Of a stretch of DNA of 64,000 nucleotides, positions 9,091 through 16,753 are shown piece after piece. A model generated the notes under the pieces. It worked only from the letters and a program-made list of their open reading frames with translations. It was not told where the DNA came from and did no database searches. The stretch's first letter is position 1, and each line of letters begins with the position of its first letter. The position numbers and the translations under genes are program-made. Origin of the DNA: Mycobacterium malmoense (GTDB lineage: Bacteria; Actinomycetota; Actinomycetes; Mycobacteriales; Mycobacteriaceae); NCBI RefSeq assembly GCF_019645855.1, contig NZ_CP080999.1, forward strand, positions 4,898,001 to 4,962,000, read 5' to 3'.

Positions 9091-10962
9091 TCAGCGGTTG
9101 AACCGGCCCGCGATGTATTCGGCCCGGCAGGCACTGCGGGCGAGTTTGCCGCTCGTCGTGCGGGGAATGGCGCCGGCGGCCACCAGCCGCAGGTCGGCGA
9201 TCCGGATGTGGTGCCGGCGCGAGACCGCTGCCCGCACGGTCTCGGCGATCGACCCCGGCTCGGCACGGCCCGCGCCCGCGGCGCGCTCGGCGACGACGAC
9301 CACTTGCTCGCCAGGGCCCGGTGAGTCGAGCACACCGGCGGGAACGGAAAATGCTGCGACGTAACCGGTGCGGATGGCGGTCGAAGCGTCGCTGACCGTG
9401 GTTTCGATGTCGTGCGGATAGTGGTTGCGACCATCGATGATGATGAGGTCTTTGATCCGCCCCGTCAGGTACAGCTCGCCGCCGACGTAGACGCCGAGAT
9501 CACCGGTAGCCAGCCAGCAGCCGTTGTCCGGTGCGCCCTCGGCGTGGCTGTCAGGGTCAAGCCGAGATTGCAGCTTGTTGTTGAACACCCGTCGTGTCTC
9601 GTCCTCGCGGCCAAAATATCCGCGGCCAATGTTGTTGCCGTGCAACCAGATTTCCCCCACGGTACCGTCAGGCACCTCGGCGCCGCCGGGGTCGACGATC
9701 ACCGCCCACTGATCGGGGATCGGCTGGCCGCACGATACATGGGCGACCGCGCCCGGTGCGGTGGGCGCGACGGTCACCGCGCGGCCGGCGCCGAGCTCCT
9801 CCCGGTCGAGGAAGATGGCGCTGGCCGCCGCGTCCTGGGCGATGCTGGCGACCGACAACGTCGCTTCCGCCAGTCCGTAGGACGGCTTGACGGCCGTCGC
9901 GGGCAGACCATACGGAGCGAACGCGGCCGTGAACTTCTCGATGGCCGACATCGTCACGGGCTCCGACCCGTTGAGCAGGCAGACCACGTTGCTCAGGTCG
10001 AGGCGCTCGTCCTTCGGAGGCAGCCCCCGCTCGGCCGTCAATTCAAAGGCAAAGTTCGGCGCCGCCGCCATTGTCCGGCCGCTCGTCGCCGCGAGGCCTA
10101 ACTGCTTGATCCACCGGTAGGGCCGACGCAGGAACGCCATGGGGTCCATCAGCGTGATGTGTGCCCCGGTCAGCGCCGGGAACATGATCATCATCAATCC
10201 CATGTCGTGATATAGCGGCAGCCAGCTCACACAGCGGACTCCCGTGTCCAGCCCGCCGTGCAGGATCATCTGCATCGCGTTGGTATAAACAGCGCGGTGG
10301 GTGATCTCCACCCCGGATGGCGTGCGCGTCGAGCCCGAGGTGTACTGCAGGTAGGCGACATCGTCGGTGCCGCGGGCCGCGTCCGTAAACGTCGAGCCGA
10401 GCGTCGTGGGTATCGCGTCGACTGCGATCATTCGTGGCCGCTCGTTCGGCGCCAAAGTCCGGATAAACGCCCGAACCGACTCGGCCGTCGCGGTCGTGGT
10501 CAGTACCACCGCGGGCCGCGCGTCGGCCAGCACCGCCGCCAACCGCTCGGCATGCCCCGACAGAGTCGGCGCAAAGAGTGGGATCGCGACATTGCCCGCG
10601 TGGACGGCGGCGAAGAAACCCGCCACATAGTCGTGACCCTGCGGCGCCAGGATCGCTACCCGATCCCCGGGCATGGTGACCTGCTGCAGGCGGGCGCCGA
10701 TCGCGCACACGCGCGACAACATCTCGTTCCAAGTGAGCTCGACGACCCGCCCATCGTGATCCTGCGAGTAGTCGACGAAGCGGTACGACGGGTGGTCACC
10801 GAGCTCGGCGCGGTTCCGATCGAAGTACGACGTCAGCGTCACGCCCTCGGGAACCACGATCGTTCCGCCGCCGAAGTCGTAGGCGTCCATATCGCCAGAT
10901 GCGGGCGCAGCAGTGCTCAACAGGTGATCCCGACTCACGATAGGACAGGCTAATGGCCGCAT
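9091..10962 (-). CDS. Fatty acyl-AMP ligase, FadD32-like
   Basis: AMP-forming ligase of the FAAL type, 623 residues, strikingly like FadD32 of mycolate synthesis. Diagnostic stretches are YLQYTSGSTRTPSGVEITH (the adenylate loop), SWLPLYHDMGL, VKPSYGLAEATL, EIWLHGNNIGRGYFG and KDLIIIDGRNHYPHDIE, with lysine in TSGKLARSACRAEYI at the C-terminus. FAALs form acyl-adenylates and load a polyketide synthase rather than making CoA esters. No PKS, carrier protein or accD gene is adjacent, so its acceptor is unknown. It may start lower down, at the ATG at 10890 (MDAYDFGGG). It is absent from this position in H37Rv and converges on aspB. Confidence 0.88.
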   Translation of the reverse strand: MRPLACPIVSRDHLLSTAAPASGDMDAYDFGGGTIVVPEGVTLTSYFDRNRAELGDHPSYRFVDYSQDHDGRVVELTWNEMLSRVCAIGARLQQVTMPGDRVAILAPQGHDYVAGFFAAVHAGNVAIPLFAPTLSGHAERLAAVLADARPAVVLTTTATAESVRAFIRTLAPNERPRMIAVDAIPTTLGSTFTDAARGTDDVAYLQYTSGSTRTPSGVEITHRAVYTNAMQMILHGGLDTGVRCVSWLPLYHDMGLMMIMFPALTGAHITLMDPMAFLRRPYRWIKQLGLAATSGRTMAAAPNFAFELTAERGLPPKDERLDLSNVVCLLNGSEPVTMSAIEKFTAAFAPYGLPATAVKPSYGLAEATLSVASIAQDAAASAIFLDREELGAGRAVTVAPTAPGAVAHVSCGQPIPDQWAVIVDPGGAEVPDGTVGEIWLHGNNIGRGYFGREDETRRVFNNKLQSRLDPDSHAEGAPDNGCWLATGDLGVYVGGELYLTGRIKDLIIIDGRNHYPHDIETTVSDASTAIRTGYVAAFSVPAGVLDSPGPGEQVVVVAERAAGAGRAEPGSIAETVRAAVSRRHHIRIADLRLVAAGAIPRTTSGKLARSACRAEYIAGRFNR

Positions 10963-11043
10963 GTATAATTGCTCAAATCCTTATGGCGGTCGTCACTATC
11001 AGGCCCGACATCGGGCCATTTGGCGTCAATCGTGCAGCTAATT

Positions 11044-11205
11044 GCCGACGTCTCGGACCTCACCACCGGCTCGGTGGCGTTCCGCTCAAAGCCGCTGGCC
11101 GGCAAGGGCATTGCGGTTACGCCGGGGAACGGCTTCGGCACCGCGCGACGATGCAGATTCTCGTCAACCACCGGCGAACGTCTCCTCCGTTGTCGCGAAT
11201 CACGT
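11044..11205 (+). pseudogene. Decayed 3' end of a class I aminotransferase
   Basis: The 300-base gap between the FAAL gene and nat contains a reading that aligns with the AspB C-terminus. It gives ADVSDLTTGSVAFRSKPLAG then GIAVTPGNGFGTAR, against ADVSDFTSDSLGFCSKLLAD and GVAIAPGIDFDTRR at 8886-8990 of aspB; the first 15 bases are identical. Further on, RFSSTTGE followed by RLLRC resembles the AspB RLSFAGPTGD region with small deletions. There is no start, no PLP lysine and no intact frame. It has the same strand as aspB and abuts the 3' side of nat, where the aspB end lies in H37Rv. Confidence 0.6.
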
Positions 11206-11263
11206 TGTGCTGGAACAGTTTCAGAATGTTTAAGAACCAGTGGGTGTACCCCTATCCGGGGGT

Positions 11264-12094
11264 CTAGGCGTCGAGAAATCTGTCGATGCGGGCTTCGAGC
11301 GCACCGCGGTCTCCGACGTCGGCCATATTGATGCCAAACCGTTCGCTTAACGTATCCAAGACCGCGGCCGCGTCGTTGAGGCGAATCTTCTCGGTCCCGT
11401 CGGCACGGTGGATCGCGAGGTCGCGGCCCGCCAAGTTCAATCGGGCGTCGGCGGTGACCCGCGCGGCCATCAGGCTCGTCACAAAGGGCGACGAGGGGTG
11501 GGTTGAGACGAACCAACTACCCACCGTCAGGTCGATCGCCGGCTGGGTCCGGGTGGTGAATTCGTAGAGCGACTCCCACTCGCCGCGAATCTGGGCCTGC
11601 AGGACCAGCCCGTCGCCTCGGTCCTCCAAGCGGTACGGCTCATGCGTCGTCTGCTGGGCGGTGCCGGTTTCGAGGCGGATGGGGGAGGTCAGGGTCTGGC
11701 CGCCGAAGCCGACGTCGACGAGATACGGCCCCGGAGAACCGGGGAACGTTACCGCCAACACCGTGTGCGTCCGTGCCGGTAGCGGCGCGTCGGGCGGGCG
11801 CATCCAGGTCACCCGCCCGGCTAATCTTCGCACCCGAAAGCCGATTTCGGCCAGCACATAGCCCATCAGGCCGTTGTGCTCGTAGCAGTAACCGCCCCGG
11901 CGGCGGTGAACCAGCTTGTCGCTGAGGGCTTCTGGACTCAGATCATCGACCGGCACTCCCATCACCGGATCGAGGTTCTCGAACGGAATGGTTCGAGTGT
12001 GAGCCGTCACCAGATCCTGGAGTACAACGAGGTTCGGCTCGCCAGCGCCGCGATAGTCGATGCGGTTGAAGTATCCGTTCAGATCTAGCGCCAT
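11264..12094 (-). CDS. nat: Arylamine N-acetyltransferase
   Basis: Transfers acetyl (or propionyl) from CoA to arylamines and hydrazines, including isoniazid, by a cysteine ping-pong mechanism. It has 276 residues. The catalytic triad is visible: Cys70 in RRGGYCYEHN, His110 in ARTHTVL and Asp127 in YLVDVGFGG. It starts at the ATG at 12094. In H37Rv nat (Rv3566c) closes the hsa operon; here a plus-strand gene and relic DNA separate it from hsaB, so it must have its own promoter. No clear promoter was recognised. Confidence 0.95.
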   Translation of the reverse strand: MALDLNGYFNRIDYRGAGEPNLVVLQDLVTAHTRTIPFENLDPVMGVPVDDLSPEALSDKLVHRRRGGYCYEHNGLMGYVLAEIGFRVRRLAGRVTWMRPPDAPLPARTHTVLAVTFPGSPGPYLVDVGFGGQTLTSPIRLETGTAQQTTHEPYRLEDRGDGLVLQAQIRGEWESLYEFTTRTQPAIDLTVGSWFVSTHPSSPFVTSLMAARVTADARLNLAGRDLAIHRADGTEKIRLNDAAAVLDTLSERFGINMADVGDRGALEARIDRFLDA

Positions 12095-12235
12095 AAAGCC
12101 ATTCTGGCCCAGCGTCCGACCTCGCTATCAAGACGGGCCTTCGGAAAAGATCCTCGCCGAATCGTGTCCCTGGGAGTTCACGAGCGCTACCCTTGACCTC
12201 GCGAATTCATTTACCCGGGAGTTGAGCGCCAAAAA

Positions 12236-12488
12236 ATGGCTGAAGGACCCACCGCCGACGGTCCGGTACCGGCACCGACCGGGATCGCCGCAGAATTGGC
12301 CTCCGCCGGATTTGAGGAAGCGGGAGATTCCTCTCCTCCGACAAGAACTCCGCGGCGTTTGAACGCTTCGACCCGGGGTCGAGGACATGGACCGGGCTGG
12401 TGGGCATGCCAACCCCGCGCGGAAGCTACGGCGCGAGCCACATCGACGGCCGGATCGTGGCGGTCGGCGGCGAAGGGCTTCAGGTGAC
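12236..12488 (+). pseudogene. Decayed kinase-like / Kelch-repeat gene
   Basis: Two pieces in different frames fill this gap. From the ATG at 12236 the reading GIAAELASAGFEEA resembles the N-terminus of PknK-type kinases, just before their glycine-rich loop, and then loses sense. From about 12331 another frame gives ERFDPGSRTWTGLVGMPTPR followed by GSYGASHIDGRIVAVGGEG, a typical Kelch repeat, ending in a TGA at 12490-12492. The simplest reading is a large internal deletion that fused both ends of one gene. The kinase part is a short match and less certain than the Kelch part. Confidence 0.5.
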
Positions 12489-12932
12489 ATGACCGACTTC
12501 TCGGAGCTGCCGGCGGCGGATCAGGAAGCGATCGGCAAGACGCTGCTGACCTTGTTGAAGTCGTTCGATGAGCGTGACGCCGGGCCCCTGCAGGCCGTGT
12601 ACTCCGACGATGCCGACTGGGTCAACGCCTTCGGCACGGTCAAGCGCGGACGCGACGACATCGTCGACTACCTCACCGGTCTGTTCCAAGACGACAACTT
12701 CAATCGCGGCGAGCTCGCCGGTCCGCCGGAGACGAGCTTCCGGGTGCTCACCCCCGGCGTGGTGCTGGTTTCGGCGCATCTGAAAGTGAAGGGCCAGGGG
12801 CTGGTCGGCGGCGGAACCCTTGACCGGGACAACTTCTCGCTGCGCGCCCTGCAGCGTCAGGACGACGGATCCTGGCTGATCGTCTCGGAGATGTTCGCCG
12901 ACGCCAACACCGAGACCACTTATCAGCCGTAG
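12489..12932 (+). CDS. SnoaL / NTF2-fold protein (SgcJ/EcaC-type)
   Basis: Small cone-fold protein of 147 residues. Features of the SnoaL-like/DUF4440 family are seen: the helical start LLTLLKSFDERDAGPLQAVY, then SDDADWVNAFG, a central RGRDDIVDYL helix, and the C-terminal strands FSLRALQRQDDGSWLIVSEM. Members include ketosteroid-isomerase-like enzymes and proteins of unknown role; no substrate is inferable. The ATG at 12489 follows an AGGTG site. It is convergent with hsaB, with a hairpin between them, and is not at this locus in H37Rv. Confidence 0.75.
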   Translation: MTDFSELPAADQEAIGKTLLTLLKSFDERDAGPLQAVYSDDADWVNAFGTVKRGRDDIVDYLTGLFQDDNFNRGELAGPPETSFRVLTPGVVLVSAHLKVKGQGLVGGGTLDRDNFSLRALQRQDDGSWLIVSEMFADANTETTYQP

Positions 12933-12950
12933 GGCCGCTGCGGCTTCGCC

Positions 12951-13002
12951 AGCGTAACGCCACTGCGAAATACCAAGCGTGATATCGCAGTAGCGTTACG
13001 CT
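12951..13002. repeat. Intergenic palindromic repeat, copy 1
   Basis: The left arm at 12951-12972 (AGCGTAACGCCACTGCGA then AATA) pairs with the right arm at 12983-13002, with one mismatch and one bulge. It lies between the convergent SnoaL-like gene and hsaB and may act as a two-way terminator. A related palindrome is at 31874-31933. Confidence 0.75.
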
Positions 13003-13039
13003 CGGCGGGCGGGTGGTGCCCCCGGCTCACCGGCAAACG

Positions 13040-13603
13040 TTAGAGCCAGGTGTCCTGGGTGGTGGTCGTGAGGAACGCTTCCAGGTCGTCGCGCCACTGG
13101 GCCGGCGTGGTCTTATCCGGTTCGATGCCGGTGTAGTCGCCGCGATAGAACAGCAGCGGCCGTGGCTTGATCTTGGGGGCCTCCGAGAGCGATTGGACCG
13201 CACCGAACACCACGAAGTGATCGCCGCCGTCGTGCACGGACGCCACCGTGCAGTCGATGTGGGCCAGCGAGCCGTCGATGATCGGCGAACCCAGACCCGA
13301 AGGGTGCCAGTCGATTCCGGCGAACTTGTCCGGTTCCTTGGAGCCGAATCGGGCCGAGACGTGCTTCTGCTTTTCGGTCAGCACGTTGACGCAGAACCGG
13401 CCGCTGGCCTCGATGGCCTTCCACGACCGCGACACCTTGGTCGGGCAGAACAGCACCAGCGGCGGCTCCAGCGACAGCGCCGCAAAAGACTGGCAGGCGA
13501 AGCCGATCGGGACGTCGTCGTGCACCGTGGTGATGATGGTGATCCCGGTGCAGAACTGGCCCAGCACCTGCCGGAAGGTCCGCGGGTCGATCGGCGCCGA
13601 CAT
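13040..13603 (-). CDS. hsaB: Flavin reductase HsaB
   Basis: NADH:FMN reductase partner of the monooxygenase HsaA in cholesterol A/B-ring breakdown. It has 187 residues, equal to Rv3567c. It shows the flavin-reductase core QVLGQFCTGITIITT, GFACQSFAALSLEPPLVLFC and the C-terminal PLLFYRGDYTGIEP. The start is the ATG at 13603 with GGAG six bases upstream; in-frame codons further up run into hsaC and are not used. It is last in the hsaA-hsaD-hsaC-hsaB operon, 13 bases after hsaC. Confidence 0.95.
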   Translation of the reverse strand: MSAPIDPRTFRQVLGQFCTGITIITTVHDDVPIGFACQSFAALSLEPPLVLFCPTKVSRSWKAIEASGRFCVNVLTEKQKHVSARFGSKEPDKFAGIDWHPSGLGSPIIDGSLAHIDCTVASVHDGGDHFVVFGAVQSLSEAPKIKPRPLLFYRGDYTGIEPDKTTPAQWRDDLEAFLTTTTQDTWL

Positions 13604-13616
13604 CATTAGCTCCGAG

Positions 13617-14519
13617 CTAGCCGCGGGCGCCGACCGTGAAGTCGTGCCCCCATAGGCTGACGGCGGTGCTTTCCCGGGCGATCCAGTCTCCATCGTCGAC
13701 TTTTCTTCCCTCGCAACCGAATTCGACGTCGAACCCGCTGGGCGTCTTCATGTAGAACGACAGCATCAGGTCGTTGACATGGCGGCCCAGCGTGGCCGAC
13801 ATGGGCACCTTGCGGCGCAACGCCCGGTCCAGGCACAGGCCCACGTCGTCGGCGTTTTCGACCTCGACCATCAGGTGCACGATGCCGCTGGGCGTGGGCA
13901 GCGGCAGGAAGGCCAGGCTGTGGTGGCGCGGGTTGCAGCCGAAGAAGCGCAGCCAGGCCGGCGCCCCGTCGGCGGGCCGCCCGACCACCTGCGGCGGCAT
14001 CCGCATCGAGTCGCGCAACGTGAAGCCGAGCACGTCCCGGTAGAAGTGCAGCGCCTCGGCGTCGTCGCGGGTGGTCAGCACCACGTGACCCAGGCCCTGC
14101 TCGCCGGTGACGAACCTGTGCCCGTACGGGCTGACCACCCGGCGGTGTTCCAGGGCGGCGCCGTGGAAGACCGCCAGGGGGTTGCCCGACGGGTCGGAGA
14201 ACTGGATCATCTCGTCCACCCGGCGATCCGCCAGGTCGGCGGCGGTGGCCTCCTTGTACGGCGTGCCCTCCACCTCGAGCCGGTTCCGGATCTCTTGCAG
14301 GCCTTCGGCGTTCGCGCACTCCCACCCGGCCTCGGCGAGCCGGTCCCGGTCGCCGGGCACGATCACCAGCCGGGCCGGGAAATCGTCCATCCGCAGATAG
14401 AGTGCGCCCTCGATGCTGCCCTTGCCCTCGACCATGCCGAGGACTTTGAGGCCGTACTCGCGCCAGGCCGCCACGTCGGTGGCCTCGATGCGCAGATAGC
14501 CCAGCGACCGGATGCTCAT
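13617..14519 (-). CDS. hsaC: Extradiol dioxygenase HsaC
   Basis: Fe(II)-dependent meta-cleavage dioxygenase that opens the catechol 3,4-DHSA made by HsaAB. It has 300 residues, as in Rv3568c. It is a two-domain vicinal-oxygen-chelate protein. Likely iron ligands are His in GLGHVVLTTRDD (about 145), His in SGIVHLMVEV (about 215) and Glu in FDVEFGCEG (about 266). The ATG at 14519 has a GGAGG site and overlaps the hsaD stop by one base (TGATG). Confidence 0.96.
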   Translation of the reverse strand: MSIRSLGYLRIEATDVAAWREYGLKVLGMVEGKGSIEGALYLRMDDFPARLVIVPGDRDRLAEAGWECANAEGLQEIRNRLEVEGTPYKEATAADLADRRVDEMIQFSDPSGNPLAVFHGAALEHRRVVSPYGHRFVTGEQGLGHVVLTTRDDAEALHFYRDVLGFTLRDSMRMPPQVVGRPADGAPAWLRFFGCNPRHHSLAFLPLPTPSGIVHLMVEVENADDVGLCLDRALRRKVPMSATLGRHVNDLMLSFYMKTPSGFDVEFGCEGRKVDDGDWIARESTAVSLWGHDFTVGARG

Positions 14520-15412
14520 CACGCACCTCCCAGGAAATCAATGGTGAGCTTGTTGAACTCGTCGAACTTCTCCACCTGCGCCCAGTGCCCACACTGCCCG
14601 AAAACGTGCAGCTGCGCACGCGGAATGGTCTTCAGCGCGACCAGCGCGCCGTCCAGCGGGTTGACCCGGTCCTCGCGCCCCCAGATCAGCAACACCGGCT
14701 GGCGCAGCTTGTACACCTCGCGCCACATCATGCCGAGCTCGAAATCGGCGCCGGCGAACGACATTCCCATCGCCCGGGTGGCGGTCAGCGATTCGGGCGT
14801 GCTGGCCAGCGCGAAACGCTGGTCCACCAGCTCGGGGGTGATGAGGTTCTTGTCGTAGACCATCACCCGCAGGAAGGCTTCGAGGTTCTCCCGGGTGGGA
14901 TCCATCGAGAAGGCACCCAGCCGTTTGACGCCCTCGGTGGGGTCGGGCGCGAACAGGTTGACGCTCAGCCCGCCGGGACCCATCAGCACCAGGCGCCCGG
15001 CCCGGTCGGGGTAGTCGAGGGCGAACCGGACCGCGGTGCCGCCGCCCAGCGAATTGCCCACCAGCGGAACGCGTCCCAGGCCAAGCTGGTCGAAGAGGCC
15101 CTTGAGCGCCCGCGCCGCGTAGCGGTTGAACTGCCCGTGTTCCGCGCGTTTGTCGGAGTGGCCGTAGCCGGGTTGATCGACGGCCAGCACGTGGAAGCGC
15201 TGCGCCAGCACCGGGATGTTGCGCGCGAAGTTCGTCCAGCTCGCCGCCCCGGGACCGCCGCCGTGCAGCAGCACCACCGTCCGGTCGCTGCCTGCAAAGG
15301 ACAAGCCCGCCTCGTGATAGTGCAGCCTCAGCGGTCCGTCGACGTCCACGTCGACGAAGCGCGAGGTGGACTCGAACGTCAACTCCTCGGTCTTGGGCTG
15401 GGTAACCGGCAT
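14519..15412 (-). CDS. hsaD: Meta-cleavage product hydrolase HsaD
   Basis: Alpha/beta hydrolase that splits the carbon-carbon bond of the HsaC ring-opened product. It has 297 residues against 291 in Rv3569c. The oxyanion-region HGGGPGAASW, the nucleophile Ser121 in GNSLGGGTA, the Asp in IWGREDRVNPLD and the His in QCGHWAQVE complete the triad. The start at 15412 overlaps the hsaA stop by one base and has no good ribosome site, so translation is probably coupled to hsaA. Confidence 0.96.
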   Translation of the reverse strand: MPVTQPKTEELTFESTSRFVDVDVDGPLRLHYHEAGLSFAGSDRTVVLLHGGGPGAASWTNFARNIPVLAQRFHVLAVDQPGYGHSDKRAEHGQFNRYAARALKGLFDQLGLGRVPLVGNSLGGGTAVRFALDYPDRAGRLVLMGPGGLSVNLFAPDPTEGVKRLGAFSMDPTRENLEAFLRVMVYDKNLITPELVDQRFALASTPESLTATRAMGMSFAGADFELGMMWREVYKLRQPVLLIWGREDRVNPLDGALVALKTIPRAQLHVFGQCGHWAQVEKFDEFNKLTIDFLGGA

Positions 15413-16596
15413 CAGACCATGGTGTCGCCGGGCGGCAACCCGAACTCGTGGTTCCCGAAGATCACGTAGGCGCGCTCGGGGTCGTTGGCGGCGTGCACCC
15501 GGCCGGCGTGCGCGTCACGCCAGAACCGTTGAATGGGAGCGTCGTTGGACAGCGCGGTGGCGCCGGACGCCTCGAACAACCGGTCGATCGAGGCGATCGA
15601 GCGCCCGGTGGCGCGCACCTGGTCACGACGCGCGCGGGCACGCAGGTCGAAGGGGATCTCCTTGCCCGCGGCCAACAATGCGTATTCGTCGCCGACGTTG
15701 CCGATCAGCTGGCGCCACGCCGCGTCGATGTCGCTGGCGGCCTCGGCGATGCGGACCTTGGCGAACGGGTCGTCCTTGGCCTTTTCCCCGGCGAACGCCG
15801 CGCGCACCCGCTTGCCCTGATGCTCCACGTGCGCGGCATACGCGCCGTAGGCCATGCCGACGATCGGAGCCGAGATGGTGGTGGGATGCATTGTGCCCCA
15901 AGGCATTTTGTACACCGGGGCGGTGTTGTTCTGCAGGCCGGCCGCGGTGTGGTCGTTCATCTCCTTGTAGGACAGAAACCGGTGCCGCGGCACAAAGACG
16001 TCCTTGACGACGACGGTGTTGCTGCCGGTGCCGCGCAGGCCGACGACGTGCCACACGTCGTCGATGCGGTACTCGGTGCGCGGGATCAGGAAGCTGCCGA
16101 AGTCGACCGGCCGACCGTCCTTGATGACCGGGCCGCCGAGGAAGGCCCAGCTCGCGTGGTCGCAGCCCGACGACCAGTTCCACGCGCCGTTGACCAGGTA
16201 GCCGCCGTCGGTCACCACGCCCGCGCCCATCGGGGCGTACGACGACGAGATCCGCGTCTTGGGGTCGTCACCCCAGACCTCGTCCTGGGCCTTTTGGTCG
16301 AACTGGGCCAGGTGCCAGTTGTGCACGCCGAGGATCGAGCTCACCCAGCCCGTGGAACCGCACGCGCTCGCCAGCCGCCGCGTCGCCTCGTAGAACAGCG
16401 CGGGATCGCATTGCAGTCCGCCCCACTGCTCGGGCTGCAAAAGGGTGAAGAAGCCGACGTCCTGGAGGTCCTGAACGGTCTCGTCGGGCAACCGGCGCAG
16501 GTCTTCCGTCGCCTGAGCGCGCTCCCGAATCCGCGGAAGCAGATCATCGATGCCAGCCAAAACTGACTGCGCATCACGCTGTTGAATGGACGTCAC
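15412..16596 (-). CDS. hsaA: 3-HSA monooxygenase HsaA
   Basis: Oxygenase component that hydroxylates the phenolic steroid 3-HSA, using reduced flavin from HsaB. It has 394 residues, equal to Rv3570c, with an acyl-CoA-dehydrogenase-like fold of the group D flavin monooxygenases. Characteristic stretches are FFTLLQPEQWGGL, ACGSTGWVSSILGVHNWH and ASGATALSNDAPIQRFWRD. The GTG start at 16596 has an AGGAGG site. A KstR operator lies about 51 bases upstream. Confidence 0.96.
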   Translation of the reverse strand: MTSIQQRDAQSVLAGIDDLLPRIRERAQATEDLRRLPDETVQDLQDVGFFTLLQPEQWGGLQCDPALFYEATRRLASACGSTGWVSSILGVHNWHLAQFDQKAQDEVWGDDPKTRISSSYAPMGAGVVTDGGYLVNGAWNWSSGCDHASWAFLGGPVIKDGRPVDFGSFLIPRTEYRIDDVWHVVGLRGTGSNTVVVKDVFVPRHRFLSYKEMNDHTAAGLQNNTAPVYKMPWGTMHPTTISAPIVGMAYGAYAAHVEHQGKRVRAAFAGEKAKDDPFAKVRIAEAASDIDAAWRQLIGNVGDEYALLAAGKEIPFDLRARARRDQVRATGRSIASIDRLFEASGATALSNDAPIQRFWRDAHAGRVHAANDPERAYVIFGNHEFGLPPGDTMV

Positions 16597-16646
16597 TTAA
16601 GTTTGCCTCCTGGGCCAGGCTTACACAGCGGACTTACACCAGAGAC

Positions 16647-16660
16647 TAGAACACGTTCCG
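16647..16660. promoter_or_regulatory. KstR operator for the hsa operon
   Basis: TAGAACACGTTCCG matches the KstR motif TnnAACnnGTTnnA except for the final base. It lies 51-64 bases upstream of hsaA. Confidence 0.75.
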
Positions 16661-16714
16661 ATTCGTGTCGAGCAGGGTATTCCTGCGGCTGGTAGCGGTA
16701 CGAATCCGGTTTTC

Positions 16715-16728
16715 TGTAACATGTTCTA
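16715..16728. promoter_or_regulatory. KstR operator for kshB
   Basis: TGTAACATGTTCTA is a full match to TnnAACnnGTTnnA. It lies 26-39 bases upstream of the kshB start codon. Confidence 0.88.
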
Positions 16729-16753
16729 GTTGTGATGAAAGGGAGGATCGGTC

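Noticed and set aside
10964..10969. Perfect plus-strand TATAAT near the FAAL start
   Set aside because: No matching -35 and no plus-strand gene follows; only relic DNA and the 3' end of nat lie downstream.
13606..14619. Long minus-strand frame overlapping hsaC
   Set aside because: It is in a different frame from hsaC, Arg/Gly-rich, and lacks any family motif, while hsaC in this interval is unmistakable.
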